A DNA stretch of 64,000 nt from Artocarpus heterophyllus (Eukaryota > Streptophyta > Magnoliopsida > Rosales > Moraceae), in assembly GCA_025403435.1 (NCBI GenBank), contig CM046353.1:15610836-15674835 (forward strand). Reading direction: 5' to 3'. This document shows positions 45,820 to 57,862 of the stretch, piece by piece. The notes beneath the pieces were generated by a model. The model did no database searches. It saw only the letters and a program-made list of their open reading frames with translations, and had not been told where the DNA came from. The first letter of the stretch is position 1. Every line of letters begins with the position of its first letter. The position numbers and the translations under genes are program-made.

Positions 45820-47455
45820 TGTAGGAAAAAACAGTGTGAGTTGCGCAGCAAAAATTTTTAAAAAATTTAAAACATCAGAGTATTTTTTCAAAACACAAGT
45901 TTGACACGCTATATGTATAAATTAAATAGATCTTACTAACCTTTATGTGCCGAAGAACCTCTGCAACCCGTGAAGAGAAGTAATGTTCCAGAAGAGCCTC
46001 AACCAACTGGTCTTCTTTGCTATTCTCTATCCACGATCGGAGTGAGTGTGGGCTCACACGTACAGCTCTTCCACCAGTGACTCTCCTTCCAACCAATCGA
46101 GAGAACCCAAAGCTAGTGTTCATAATTTGTGAACAAAAGCTCTCAGGGAGTTTTCAAATTCTCACCAGAAGAGTATCACTCTTAATCTCTCAATTGATCT
46201 GAGTAACTCATGAGACTTACTCCCTTTTTATAGTGATTGGTCATAGGATCAGTCCTTATCAGATTAGGTCTCAAAAACTTGAAACCGAATCAAGTTCGGA
46301 TCAATATCTGATAAGATCCGCGTGAAAACACGTAATCTTATCTCTCGCTGATCGGCAGGCCGAACACGTTGATCAACAGGCCGTACTGCAGCGTAAATAT
46401 TTTCGCGAATCTTTTATTTTTCACCCGAGATTCTATAGGATAAAGTCTTAGTTTTGATTCAAATAACCCAATAGAGAAGTTATCTGATCAAAACAAACTT
46501 TATCAAGTTAGCTGCACTCTCAAACTTTATAGAATTACGAAGCTCGTGTAGCTAAGTCTCCATGACATATCATAGTATATCGCATCCTCATATGATAATC
46601 CATAATCGGCTTAAGGACAAGTTTTGTCTTACCTTCCCGATTATTTTTATCTTACGTTCCATTATATCACCATTAGAAAACTTACCATCCAAAGATAGTA
46701 TACCATTCGGTTACACCTATGCATCCAAATGGTTGAGCATATATAAGAGGATAGTATACCATTCAGTTTTTCAATTACAGGATAACGCATATAAGAGGAT
46801 ATCATTACTCCTAAAGAGGAGCTATGGATTCCATATCTATGAATAACAAGTCTACGCTATCAAAAGTCATGCCTCCAACGTACCAACATGCATACCACTA
46901 TAGAGATGTGGGTGTCACCCTTTGGTACATCAAAAGACACAAGTCAAGATAACGGGCCCACTATTCATCTCAGGATAAAGATACAACACAAATGATTATC
47001 TAAAGTGAATCAATTTGCCAAGGCAGAATTATTAATCCAGATCAATTCACTTTGTGTCCCGATCCAACACATTGTCACCTATGACAACTTGCCAATGTTT
47101 CTATTCACGGAGTTCAACTCCGATGGTCAAGACAAACCATCTCCCAATAGGGATATAGACAACATAACAATCTTTGCTTGAATGAAGCACCCAACTTTAT
47201 TCCCTCGATTGCGGATCATATGTTTTAGACCGTCACCTTAAGAATCGTGTCTTCTGCATAATCAGTCTATCATATGCTCAATTCTTAAAGGTTTAGACCA
47301 ACAGTCTCAGACTACTATTTGCTTAACATGCATTCAACAAATATGAACGTAAAGAGGACAAAATTTGGTATATGTAAATGAATAAATTCTTTATTGATAA
47401 AAATGCCTCCAAAAACGTATTACATTTTTACTCCTTAGGGCGTACATATCTAACA
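45820..47455 (-). repeat. 5' LTR of F, internally deleted (1636 bp)
   Basis: Starts TGTAGGAAAAAACAGTG and ends CTAACA. About 390 bp is missing at 46508-46512 compared with the partner (between TATCAAG and AGCTGCACTC). At 46738-46768 a short filler replaces the partner's GCGCTCC. Two cassette units at about 46349-46395. Confidence 0.88.
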
Positions 47456-47460
47456 TAACC
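47456..47460. repeat. Target-site duplication of F, right copy
   Basis: TAACC after CTAACA; the text then resumes B's RT (CTTAGCTACCAG) exactly where 28924 left off. Confidence 0.9.
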
Positions 47461-47880
47461 CTTAGCTACCAGTCTAGCCTTAAAGGTTTTGACCTTTTCA
47501 TCTACTCCTCTTTTCCTCTTGTAGATCCACTTACACCCTATGGGTTTTACCCCTTCAGGAAGATCCACAAGCTCCCAAACCTGATTAGTCTTCATAGACT
47601 TCATCTTAATGTTCATGGCCTCTGTCCATAGTTTTGAATCAACATCCTCCATAGCTACTACGTAAGTATAAGGATCCCTGTCATGTTCATCCAGTTCAAC
47701 CAAAAAAACCTCCCCATTGAACATATACCTCTCAGGTTGACACCCGATCCTCCCACTACGCCGAAGCCCCTCAGGTTGCTATTCAAGTTTGTTTGGTTTT
47801 TCTACACTTATCAGAACAGTTTCTTTTGGAACCTCCAGAGTGATCGAATCACTCCTTAACTCCTCAAGCACCAATTTGCT
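47456..47880 (-). pseudogene. N-terminal RT and integrase C-terminus of B (after F)
   Basis: Resumes B's [43 protein letters not shown], open to 47724. It then continues as the RSGR-like linker and integrase C-terminal text with stops. It joins precisely to 28924 when F and one TSD copy are removed. Confidence 0.83.
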
Positions 47881-49052
47881 TCAAGGTTTAAAGTCGTCCA
47901 TGTAACTCTCCTCAAGGAAAGTTGCATTTCTTGAAACCACGACTTTATTTTCCTTTGGGTTATAGAAATAACCCCCTTTAGTCCCTTTTGGATATCCTAC
48001 AAACACACAAACTTCCGAACATGCTTCCAAATGATTCGGATCCTTAAACAGGACATGTGCTAGACATCCCCATATGCGAATATGGTTTAAGGATGTCTTC
48101 CTACCCATCCACAACTTGTGAGGAGTTTTAGGGACCGATTTTAAAGGCACATTGTTCAAAAGATAACATGTAGTCTATAGTACTTATCCCCAAAAGGATG
48201 AAGGTAATGATGAATGACTCATCAGGGACCTGACCATGTCCAATAAAGTACTATTCCTTCTCTCTACTATGCCATTCTGTTGCGGAGTGCCCAGCACAGT
48301 CAAATGGGATAAAATCCCATTCTCTAATAAGTGTCCTAAGAACTCATCAAAAAGGTATTCTCCACCTCGATCAGATCGAAGTGTCTTTATGGGTCTATCC
48401 AATTGCTTTTCCACTTCAGCCCGGAACTCCCTGAACTTGTCAAAAGTTTCACTTTTGTGGTGCATCAGGTACACATACCCATATCTTGAGTAATCATCAA
48501 TAAAAGTGACAAAGTACTCATATCCTCCTCATGCCTGAATGTTCATCGGTTTGCAAATATCACTATGCACAAGTTTTAGAACCCCTTTGGCCCTATTGCC
48601 CTTAGACTCGAATGGTTTGTTGGTCATTTTACCCTCCAAACAAGATTGACATTGAGGTATAGATTCCATCTTTAAGTTACTTAAAGGTCTATCCCTTACC
48701 AACCTTTGAATCCTATTCAGGTAAATATAACCAAAGCACAAATGCCAGAGATAAGTCTTATTAGAGTGAGAAGTTTAAGTCTTTTTGTTTTATTATCATT
48801 CATCTCAGCATTAAGCAATAGGTCCATCTTAGGTTTGATAAAATATAGATTATTTTGTATCCATCCAGAACAGATAAAAGATTTGTTTTTACGAATCACC
48901 ACTTTATCATTAAAAGAAACCAAATAGGAGTCTTTAAATAAACAAGCTACAGAAATTAAATTCTTATTAAATTTAGGAACATAAAAACAATCTTTCAAAA
49001 ATAAATTCCTATAATTATCAAAATAAAGATGGATGTCTCCCACTGCTTTCAC
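47881..49052 (-). pseudogene. Integrase, element B
   Basis: Pieces at 47881-48159 ([13 protein letters not shown]), 48184-48474 ([12 protein letters not shown] with the second Asp, PQQNGIVERRNST with the Glu), 48529-48741 (CQSCLEGK, LVHSDICKPM with the first Asp) and 48717-49052 (KNKSFICSGW). All catalytic acids are recognisable, but the frames are separated by stops and shifts. The histidines of the HHCC motif are changed (CFGYIYLNR). Confidence 0.84.
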
Positions 49053-50017
49053 GTGAAGTCCTCATGAAGCAGACTTCTCGCTTCTTTAAACCCCTGTGGA
49101 GAAACACAAACATGATTAGCTGTACCAGAATCTATGATCCAAATATCACTAGATTCCTCAACTAAACAAGTTTCTAAATACAGAGGATAACACCTACCTC
49201 CTCTAGAAAGGAAGTCCTTGCAATGCTTCTTGATGTGCCCGACCTTCCCACAGAAGAAGCACTTAAGCTTCTTTGGGTTCTTCTTCTTCTTCTTCTTGCT
49301 CTTGGTGCTAGCAAGAATAAAAGACTTCCCGTTCTTGGCACATTGCTTCTTTCCATTCCCAAAGTTGTGATTGGAACCAGAAGTAGCTACCATGTTGACC
49401 TCTCCATCCGCAGGAGACTCCCTGATCAGCAGTTCGAACTTCTGTAACTATTTCATTAATTTCGTCAAGGTCATATCCCGTCTATTGCTTAAAAAAAATA
49501 TTGCTCTAAACGAAATAAATTCATTAGACAGAGTCTCAAAGACCATAGTCATCTAAGTTTCAGCATCGATGTCGGCTCCATTGGTTTGAGCCTCAGCAAG
49601 GTAACCCATGACCAACATCATGTACTCCTTTACAGATGTCCCCAGCCTCTGTCTACAGTTAAGAAGTTTTTGAAGCGCCCCTTGCCACTTTGTTATGGCC
49701 TGGCATCCAAACATATCCTCAAGATTATCCAAGATCTGCTTTGTAGTCTCATAATCCTGATGTTGAGCCTGCAGCACGTTATTCATGCTAGCCATATTAT
49801 AACAGCAGGCCTAATCATTAGCATCTTTCTAGCAATCATACGCTTGGAATTGCTCATTAGTTGAGTCTCCCGTAGGCTCGAGAGGACAAGGGGTTATCAG
49901 CACATACTTCAGTTTCTCAAAGGAGATGACAATATCCAGGTTCTATTTCCAATCATTTTAATTCTCTCTGGTTAATAGGTTTTTGTCAAGTATCAATGAT
50001 AAAGCATGTTTAGACAT
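49053..50017 (-). pseudogene. gag-protease, element B
   Basis: Start ATG at 50017. 49553-49795 encodes MASMNNVLQAQHQDYE and DNLEDMFGCQA. 49049-49393 encodes a Lys-rich linker, CCHC knuckle CFFCGKVGHIKKHC and the protease site WIIDSGTANH with DSG intact but TA for AT. Several stops between the pieces. Confidence 0.84.
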
Positions 50018-50179
50018 TTTTAATCTACAATAAAGAATCATATACCAAACATAACAAACATATCATAATAATTTAGTAAGATAAAACAATCATATAAAAA
50101 CATACAAATGTATTTATGTGTCAAAACCTTGAAAATATCACAACCTTACAACGATAATTCCCAACTCAGAATTTAACAA

Positions 50180-50540
50180 GCTCCTAGAGGAGTAATGCCA
50201 AATTCAATCAGGAACACAGATCCCCTCCTGATTAATATATGTCATCCAGGACCCGTATGATCCAGCATATATTAATAATCGTTTCTTTGGCCATTAATTT
50301 TATTAATAGAGCTCCTAGGGGAGGTTAATAATAAAATTAACGTGAGTGTATAACCATCATTTTAATAATTTATCCATGATTCATAATCACCACCTAGGGG
50401 TGTGCAACCATAAATCATGCTTAAAATACCTTATCCTCTCAGAGATCCAATCTGGTACATGATAGAAATCCCTTCTTAGGGGTCAGGACCACCATATTCT
50501 TCCTATGGACCAACGATGGAGGCCTTAGGTCCTCTCTTCA
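50180..50540 (-). ncRNA. CCUA stem-loop series in the leader of B
   Basis: CTCCTAGAGGAG near 50191 is a perfect palindrome. ATGATTCAT (50377-50385) and ATAAATCAT (50410-50418) form the outer stem with one mismatch around CACCTAGGGGTG. Confidence 0.5.
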
Positions 50541-50970
50541 AAAACCTTTTCCCACTCAATCATTTGAAATAAAGGTTTTATTTTAAGATCATGCATGAAC
50601 AATTTTAATATGAGCGGCACTCCCTATTCTATATGACATGTTATCAATATACATGGCAAATCATATTATAATACAGACAAGCAAAGCTACAAGCAAAATA
50701 ATAAATAACCGTAATATTATGGTTCCACCCTAGAGAATAGAAAATTAAGATTACAAAAGAATAATCGAAACATATTATCGATTCTTCATCCTTGAATCCT
50801 CAAGCTGTATCCTTCTTCATGTAATGCCCATCTTCAAGTCTTCAACCCCGTATGAATCGAATACTTCATATTTCTAGTCATATCCAAATTTAATGTTTCT
50901 CAAAATTGTCCCAAAAATAAAATTAAAACTACACTGAAAAAATTACACATTTTTTGGAAATTTTCTAGCT

Positions 50971-51165
50971 CTCGATCGGCAAGCCGATCTGGGTGATTGG
51001 CCTGCCGGTCATGACCCTATCGGCCTGCCAACTCATGAAATTTTGGCCTTGCCGCTTAGAGCCTCCTGATTTCTGTCCCACTAATGGCATACCAAACCTC
51101 ACATCCGGCCTGCCAATCTGCGACCATCGACTTGCTGAACTGTGAGGTTTGGCATGCCGATCGAG
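50971..51165 (-). ncRNA. Leader inverted-repeat block, B (compensatory pair)
   Basis: Arms CTCGATCGGCAAGCC (50971-50985) and GGCATGCCGATCGAG (51151-51165). Compared with A and G, both arms changed at the same pair (G-C to A-T), so complementarity stays 14 of 15. Confidence 0.65.
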
Positions 51166-51655
51166 CAGAAATCTCCCATTCCAGAAAATGCAATTTTTAA
51201 TGCAATTCATCAATTTATTTTCAACAATTCAAAACCATAAAATTAGAGACTCAGGAAATACCTAAGAGCACCATCATCAATCTTCTAGATCCGCCTTCTT
51301 GATCCATCTTCTCCAAATAATTATTTAATTACAAAATACAAATTTAAAAATAAATAATAACTCATAGACGGAGATGATAGTCCATCATCTAATTACATGG
51401 AAAACCTAGATATACATTCTAACCTTTAAGGAACCATAGCCGGCATTAATTAATTAATAATTAATTAAATAACAATTTAATCAACATAATTAATTAATGA
51501 ACATTCACTACGTAATCCATGACATCATATAAAATATATAAAAACCTAGAGTGCCAACTCTCTATAAAATTAAATTCAAGCATAGGTGAGATTAAGATCA
51601 CAAAATTTATACATATAACATGATCATAAACTCGTAAATTTATGTAAAAACTATG

Positions 51656-51667
51656 GCTCTGATACCA
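51656..51667 (-). promoter_or_regulatory. Primer-binding site of B
   Basis: TGGTATCAGAGC on the minus strand next to LTR 51670. Confidence 0.9.
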
Positions 51668-51669
51668 AT

Positions 51670-53679
51670 TGTTGAAAAAATAGTACGCAGCAAAATTTTA
51701 AAATTTTTATATCAGAGTATTTTTCAAAACACAAGTTTGACATGTTCTATGTATAAATTAACTGGATCTTACTAACCTTTGTGTATCAAAAAGCTCCTAC
51801 AAGCAGTGAAGAGAAGTAACGTTCTAGAAAAGCCTCAACCAACTAGTCTTCTTTGCTATTCTTTATCCACTGATCAGAGTGAGCATGGGCTCACATGTAC
51901 AGCTCTTCCACTAGGTGACTCTCCTTCTAATTAATTGAGAGAACCCAAAGCAAGTGTTCGTGATTTGTGAACAAGAGCTCTTAGGGAGTTTCCAGATTCT
52001 CACCAATAGAGTATCACTCTTAATCTCTCAATTGATCTAAATAACTTATGTGACTCACTCCCTATTTATAGAGGTTGGGTCTAGGGTCAGTCCTTATCAG
52101 ATTAGGTCACAAAATTTGAATCAGAATCAAATTCAGATCAATATTTAATAAGATCCACGTAAAAGCGTGTGTTCTTATCCTTCACTCATTGACAGGCCGA
52201 TCAGGATGATCGGCAAGCCGAACAGGCCCATCGGTAGGCCGAACACGAGGATCGGCATGTCGAACTTGTCGATTAAAATCTAAGCAAATTTTTTATTTTC
52301 CACCTGAGATTCTATAGGATAAAGTCTCAGTTTTAATTCAAATAACCCAATAGAAAAGTTATCTGATTAAAACAACTTTATCTAGATAATCTCTAAGAAA
52401 ATAAAAGAATTCCTAATAATTCTACAAGTTTATCTTGATCTAATTTATTAAATCAACCAATAAACAGACAAGAATTATTTGATTTCAATAATTCAACAAG
52501 TTTATCTTGAATTAATTTTATCACAAAATTAATTCAACCGATAAATAGACATGAATTATCTGATTTTCCAAATTTTAACCAATCTAATACATCTGACATA
52601 AGTCAGCAATTATTGGAAAAGTACGCCGTATTATTACAGGATTTTGTGAGCTAGCAAAGGGGACCAAATGGACCTATATAGTTCAAGCTTCTAATAATTA
52701 TGAAACCCAATATCCTAGATATACATCTCATAATTATCAACTCCAACACTACTCCACTAAAACCTTGGAGCTGCACTCTCAAACTACATAGAATTACGAA
52801 GCCCGTGTAGCTAAGTTTCCATGACATATCATAGTGTATCATATCCCCATATGATAATCCATAATCGGCTTAAGGACAAGTTATGTCTTTCCTTCTCGAT
52901 TATTTTTATCTTACATTCCATTATCTCACCATCCAAAGACAGTATGCCATTAAGTTATACCTATGTATCCAAAATGGTTGAACGCTCCAGTTTTCCAATT
53001 ATAGGATAACACATATACGAGGATATCACTACTCCTAAAGAGGAGCTATGGATTCCATATCTATGAATAACAAGTCTATGCTATCAAGAGTTATGCCTCC
53101 AACGTAGTGGTATGCATACCACTATTAAAATGTGGATGTCACCCTTTGTTACATCAAAAGACACAAGTCAAGACAATGGGCTTACTATTTGTCTTAGGAT
53201 TAAGATACAATACAAATGATTGTCTAAAGTGAATCGATTTATCGAGATAGAATTATTAATCCAAATCAATTCACTTTATGTCCCGATCCAACACATCGTC
53301 ACCTATGACAACATGCCAATGTTTCTATTCATGGAGTCCAACTCCGATGGTCAAGACAAACCATCTCCCAATAGGGATATAGACAACATAACAATCTTTA
53401 AATGAATAAAGTGCCCAACTTTATTCCCTCGATTGTGGATCTTACAATTTAGACCATCACCTTAAGAATCGTGTCTTCCGCATAATCTGTCCATCATATG
53501 CCCAATTCTTAAGGTTTAGACTGACAGTCTTAGACTATTGTTTGCTTAACATATATTCAACAAATATGAACATAAAGAGGACTAGATTTGGTATATAAAC
53601 AATAAATAAATTCTTTATTGACAAAGATGTCTCAAAAAACTTATTACATTATTACTCCTTAGGGCATACATATCTAACA
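51670..53679 (-). repeat. 5' LTR of B (2010 bp)
   Basis: TGTTGAAAAAATAGTAC to CTAACA. TATA box (TATAAATAGG, minus) at 52061-52071. Four to five cassette units at 52188-52266. Confidence 0.92.
52188..52266. repeat. GGCAGGCC cassette in U3 of B 5' LTR
   Basis: Units GACAGGCCGATC, CGGCAAGCCGAAC, CGGTAGGCCGAAC and CGGCATGTCGAAC. The partner LTR lacks the middle ones. Confidence 0.78.
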
Positions 53680-53684
53680 TGAAA
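53680..53684. repeat. Target-site duplication of B, right copy
   Basis: TGAAA directly after CTAACA of the B 5' LTR; matches 25549-25553. Confidence 0.9.
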
Positions 53685-54534
53685 GTGCTAAGGAATTTAT
53701 GAAACTTGTGGAAGAGCGCTCTCAAACTATTGATAAGTCTCTTGCTAGTACATTAATGGCTAAATTGAACAACTTGAAATTTGATGGTTCTTGTACTATG
53801 CATGAGCATGTTCTCGAAATGACAAATATAGCAGCAAAATTAAAGTCTTTAGGTATGTCTATGGATAAGTTCTTTCTAGTACAGTTCATTCTCAACGCAC
53901 TTCCTCCTAAACAATATGGTCCATTCCTGAGAACTATTACACAATTAAGGATAAATGGAATATTAATGAATTGACTAGTATGCTTGTTTAAGAGGAGACA
54001 AGATTGAAGAATCAGAAACCACATTCCGTTCATCTTGTGAATCAAAAGGCTAAAAAGAGCACTAACAAGAAGCCTGAAAAGAATAAGAGGAAAGGGTTCA
54101 AGAAGGAGTTGCATAACCTAAATGAGTCAACTCAAATCCAAAAGAAGGAACACAATGGTAAGTGTTATTTTTGTAACAATTTTGGGCACTTAAAGAAAGA
54201 CTGTCAAAAACATAAGGCTTGGTTTGAAAAAAAAGGTAAGCCTTGTACTTTAGTTTATTTCAAATTAAATTTAACTGAAGTTCCTTGTGAAACTTGGTGG
54301 ATTGATTTAAGCTCAACTACTCACATTTCTAATACGATACAGGGATTCTTTATGATTCAACCCATAAGAGCAAACAAAAGTTTTATTTACATGGGGAATC
54401 GAGATAAAGCTCCAGTGAAAGGAATTGGCACTTATCGCTTAATATTAGATATTGGACATTATCTTGATTTATACAAACTCTTTATGTACCTACTTTTTCT
54501 CGTCTCGCAATTTAGTTTCTTAATCAAAACTTGA
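53680..54534 (+). pseudogene. gag C-terminal part and protease of H
   Basis: Continues gag after B: SAKEFMKLVEERSQ, KFDGSCTMHEHVLEMTN, AAKLKSLGM. A frameshift near 53930 leads into KDKWNINELTSMLV, then a stop, and HSVHLVNQKAKK from 54004. A CCHC knuckle CYFCNNFGHLKKDC and protease text follow: WWIDLSSTTHIS in place of the usual D-S-G, so the active-site Gly is lost. It binds RNA and cleaves the polyprotein in working relatives. Confidence 0.85.
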
Positions 54535-54639
54535 TGTAGCGGGATTTTATTGTAAGTTGGGTTTTGGATCTTTCAGTCTATAAAAAAATAATAGTTTTAT
54601 TGGCTTTGGAATCTTTTATGATGGTTTATATAAGTTAAA

Positions 54640-55887
54640 GCTTGATAATCTTTTTGTTGAAACTTTGTTAACCATGCATCAAAATATTGGAACTAAACGG
54701 AGTTTAGTTCATGAAAGTTTTGCTTACTTGTGGCATAAGCGCTTAGGTCACATATCCAAGGAAAGAATATAGAGATTAGTAAAGAATGGAATTATTTCAA
54801 ATTTAGATTTTACTGATCTCGGTATGTGTATTGATTACATTAAAGGTAAGCAAACCAAACACACTAAGAAAGAGGCTACAAGAAGTACACAGCTTCTTGA
54901 ACTCATACATACTGAAATATGTGGACCTTTTGATACTCCATTCTTTGGTGGGGAAAAGTATTTTATCACTTTTATCAATGATTTTTCACATTATGGTTAT
55001 CTTTATCTATTATATGAAAAATCTCAATCTGTTAAAGCCCTTGAGGTATTTATTAATAACGTTGAGAGACAATTAGATAAAAAGGTAAAAATAGTAAGGT
55101 CAGATAGAGATGGTGAATACTATGAAAAGTATGACGAGTCAGGGCAATGTCTAGGTCCATTTGCCAAATTCTTGAAAAAGCGCGGCATATGTGCGCAATA
55201 CACTATGCCAGTACACCGCAACAAAATGGTGTAGCAAAAAGACATAATTGTACATTAATAGATATGGTTAGGAGCATGTTAAGTTATTCATCTTTACCCT
55301 TATCTTTGTAGATGCAGGCATTAAAGACCGCCATATATATACTAAGTACGGTTCCTAGTAAGAAAGTCCTGAAAACCCCTTTTGAGATGTGGACGGGAAA
55401 GAAACCTAGTTTAAGGCACCTATATGTTTGGGGTTGCCCAGCGGAAGTAAAAATTTACAATTCACATGAAAAGAAATTGGATTTTAAGACGACCAGTGGT
55501 TATTTCATTGGTTATTCTAAAAAATCCAAAGGGTATAAATTTTATTGTCCTACCCATAGCACGAGAATAGTAGAATTTGGAAATGCTAGGTTCATCGAGA
55601 ATGGTGAAATTAGTAGGAGTGGAGAGCCACGTAATGTGGTCATTAAAGAAGTTAAGGTAGAAGTTCCTTTAACTGTAACTTCCAAGATTGTTCCTAACGT
55701 TGTTGCACAGCCTAACAATGTTCAAGAACAACAAGTGAATGACCAACCACTTCGCAATAAAGTTGTACTTAAAGAACCTATAGTAGCTGAACCACAAGAA
55801 GTAGTATTAAGAAGATCTCAAAGAGAAAGTCGATTAGCTGTTCTTGATGACGATGTGGTTTATCTACAAGAGTCAAAAATTGACTAG
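54640..55887 (+). pseudogene. Integrase of H, catalytically dead
   Basis: 54700-55234 has the WHKRLGHISKER part of HHCC, but the second Cys pair reads CIDY, so a zinc ligand is lost. The first acid reads HTEICGP (Glu for Asp), the second VRSDRDGEY is kept, and the third reads GVAKRHN (Lys for Glu). 55312-55887 carries the C-terminal TPFEMWTGKKPSLRHL and GYSKKSKGYKFYCP segment and a RSQRESR-like end. Stops at about 54772 and 55309. Confidence 0.85.
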
Positions 55888-56690
55888 GAAATCGATAATG
55901 ATCCAATTTCAGATCCAGCTCCATTTTCACAAGCCATGGAAAGTATTGATTTTGACAATTGGCTTAATGCTATGAAAGATGAGTTAAAATCTATGGATCA
56001 AAATCAAGTTTGGGACCTTGTTGAATTGCCTGAAGGTTGTAAGAGAGTTAGGTGTACATGGGTCTTTAAGACCAAGTGTGACTCTAAAGGCAATATTGAA
56101 CGGTAGAAGGCTAGACTTGTTGCGAAAGGTTTTACACAAAAAGAAGGCATTGACTGCAAAGAGACTTTTTCACTGGTCTCTAAGAAAGATTCACTTAGAA
56201 TTGTTATGGCATTGGTGGCTCATTTAAATTTAGAGTTACACTAAATGGATGTGAAAACTGCCTTTCTCAATGAAAATTTAGAGGAAGAAGTCTATATGGA
56301 ACAACCTGAAGGCTTTTCAAGTAAAGGAAAGGAACACATGGTGTGTAAATTAAAGAAGTCAATATATGGACTCCAACAAGCTTCCCAACAATGGTATCTT
56401 AAGTTTAATGATATCATTACTTCCTTTGGATTTAAGGAGAATACCGTTGATCAGTGTATATATATGAAGTTTAGTGGGAGTAAGTTTATTTTCTTAGTCC
56501 TATATGTTGATCATATTTTGCTTGCTACTAACAATCTTGGTTTATTACATGAAACTAAGAAATCTCTTTTTAAGAACTTTGAAATGAAAGACATGGGTGA
56601 GGCAACTTATGTGATAAGAATTGAAATATTCCGTAAAAGATCACAAGTATTGTTGGGGTTGTCTCAAAAAGGCTAAATTAACAAAGTTTT
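55888..56690 (+). pseudogene. Reverse transcriptase of H
   Basis: RVT_2 text in pieces: VWDLVELPEGCKRV, then after a stop [17 protein letters not shown]. 56245-56676 is open: MDVKTAFLNENLEEEVYM, YGLQQASQQWYLKF, and FLVLYVDHILLATN. The catalytic YVDD is YVDH. A TAA stands directly before MDVKTAF where Gln is usual. Not functional. Confidence 0.86.
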
Positions 56691-56789
56691 AGAGGAATTT
56701 AAGATGGACAAATGCTTAGCATGTATAGTTCCAATTTAGAAAGGGGACAAATTTAGTCATATACAATGTCCAAATAATGAATTGGAATG

Positions 56790-57478
56790 AGCGCAATTGA
56801 AAAACATTCCTTATGCATCTGTCATTGGTAGCTTGTTGTATGCACAAACTTACACCAGGCCCGACATTAGTTTTGCTATTGAGATGTTGGGAAGATATCA
56901 AAGTAATCTAGGAATAGATCATTAGAAAGCTGCAATGAGGGTTCTTAGGTATTTGCAAGGAACAAAGGACCATATGCTCACTTATAGAAGATGTGATCAT
57001 CTGTCCTCGGTTACTCATATTCAAACTTTGCCGGATGTGCTATCAGTAGAAATCTACATTCAGTTATATGTTTCTTTTGGCCGGAGGAGCAATTTCATGG
57101 AAGAGTTCGAAGTAGTCCATCATTGTTGCATCCACTAGGGAGGTCGAGTTTGTGGCATGTTTTGAGGCCACAAGTCATGGTTTATAGTTGCAGAATTTTA
57201 TTTCAAGACTTGGAGTTGTCGACAGTATAGCCAGGCTGCTAAAAATTTATTGCGATAATGCCGCAGCAGTCTTCTTTGCCAAGAACGACAAGTATTCTGA
57301 TGGTGCAAAACGTATGGATATTAAGTACTTAGTCATTAAGCAAGAAGTTCATGAACGTAAAGTGTCAATTGAACAAATTAGCCCCAATCTTATGATTGTA
57401 GATCCTTTAACAAAAGGATTACCACCCAAAACATTTATTGAACATGTTGAACGTATGGGTGTTATTAGACATCATTAA
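56790..57478 (+). pseudogene. RNase H part of H
   Basis: Starts with the connection YASVIGSLLYAQTYTRPDI-like text and RVLRYLQGTKDHML. It ends with an open 96-codon piece (57188-57478): KIYCDNAAAVFFAKND, KRMDIKYLVIKQEV and LTKGLPPKTFIEHV. The Asp of YCDN is kept; the central acidic residue lies in the broken part (TREVEFVA-like). Ends at 57478 before the 3' untranslated part. Confidence 0.85.
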
Positions 57479-57851
57479 TGGTTATATATTATGTTTTATT
57501 TCATTTTAATGATATGACACTTTGAGCTCACTTATTATGTTTTCGATATATCATGTTTTCTATTTTGTATACATGATTGTTATAGATTAATGTTTGATAG
57601 GATTGTCTCATCGAAGACATTAAAGTGGACTATTATTATACCTCTCAATTATGAATCATGTTAAATAGATGTCTAATGTTGTAGTACATGAAAGGGACTA
57701 CACTAAATTGTGATGTACAACCACCATGACTCACTTTGGATTTTCTGTTTAATTATGATGTAGAGTACTAGCCAATTTTAAGAAGATTTAACATAATATT
57801 GTTGTGCACATTATAACCCTATTAAACTAATAATTGAATATTATATGGGCT

Positions 57852-57862
57852 AAGTGGGAAAA
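57852..57862 (+). promoter_or_regulatory. Polypurine tract of H
   Basis: AAGTGGGAAAA directly before the 3' LTR. Confidence 0.8.

Larger units (their letters stand above)
28925..47455 (-). mobile_element. Copia LTR retrotransposon F, nested in B and split by G
   Basis: LTRs at 28925-30928 and 45820-47455 share the private start GGAAAAAACAGTGTGAG, and both flanks carry TAACC. The internal part survives in two pieces. The piece at 30929 to about 33441 holds RNase H, RT, truncated integrase and a protease fragment. The piece at 43788-45819 holds the gag N-terminus, leader and primer site. The tandem G copies lie between them. A ~552 bp in-frame deletion has removed the integrase core, and part of gag was lost at the G junction. 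Confidence 0.9.
25554..53679 (-). mobile_element. Copia LTR retrotransposon B, nested in H and split by F
   Basis: Minus-strand copy of the A family. LTRs at 25554-27544 and 51670-53679, primer site at 51656-51667, purine tract at 27545-27554, TSD TGAAA on both sides inside the gag of H. Its reverse transcriptase is cut at 28924/47456 by element F, with TSD TAACC. Without F it is about 9.6 kb, the family size. The LTRs share private features such as TAGTACRCAGC and TCACTCAT. Coding regions are heavily broken. Confidence 0.93.
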
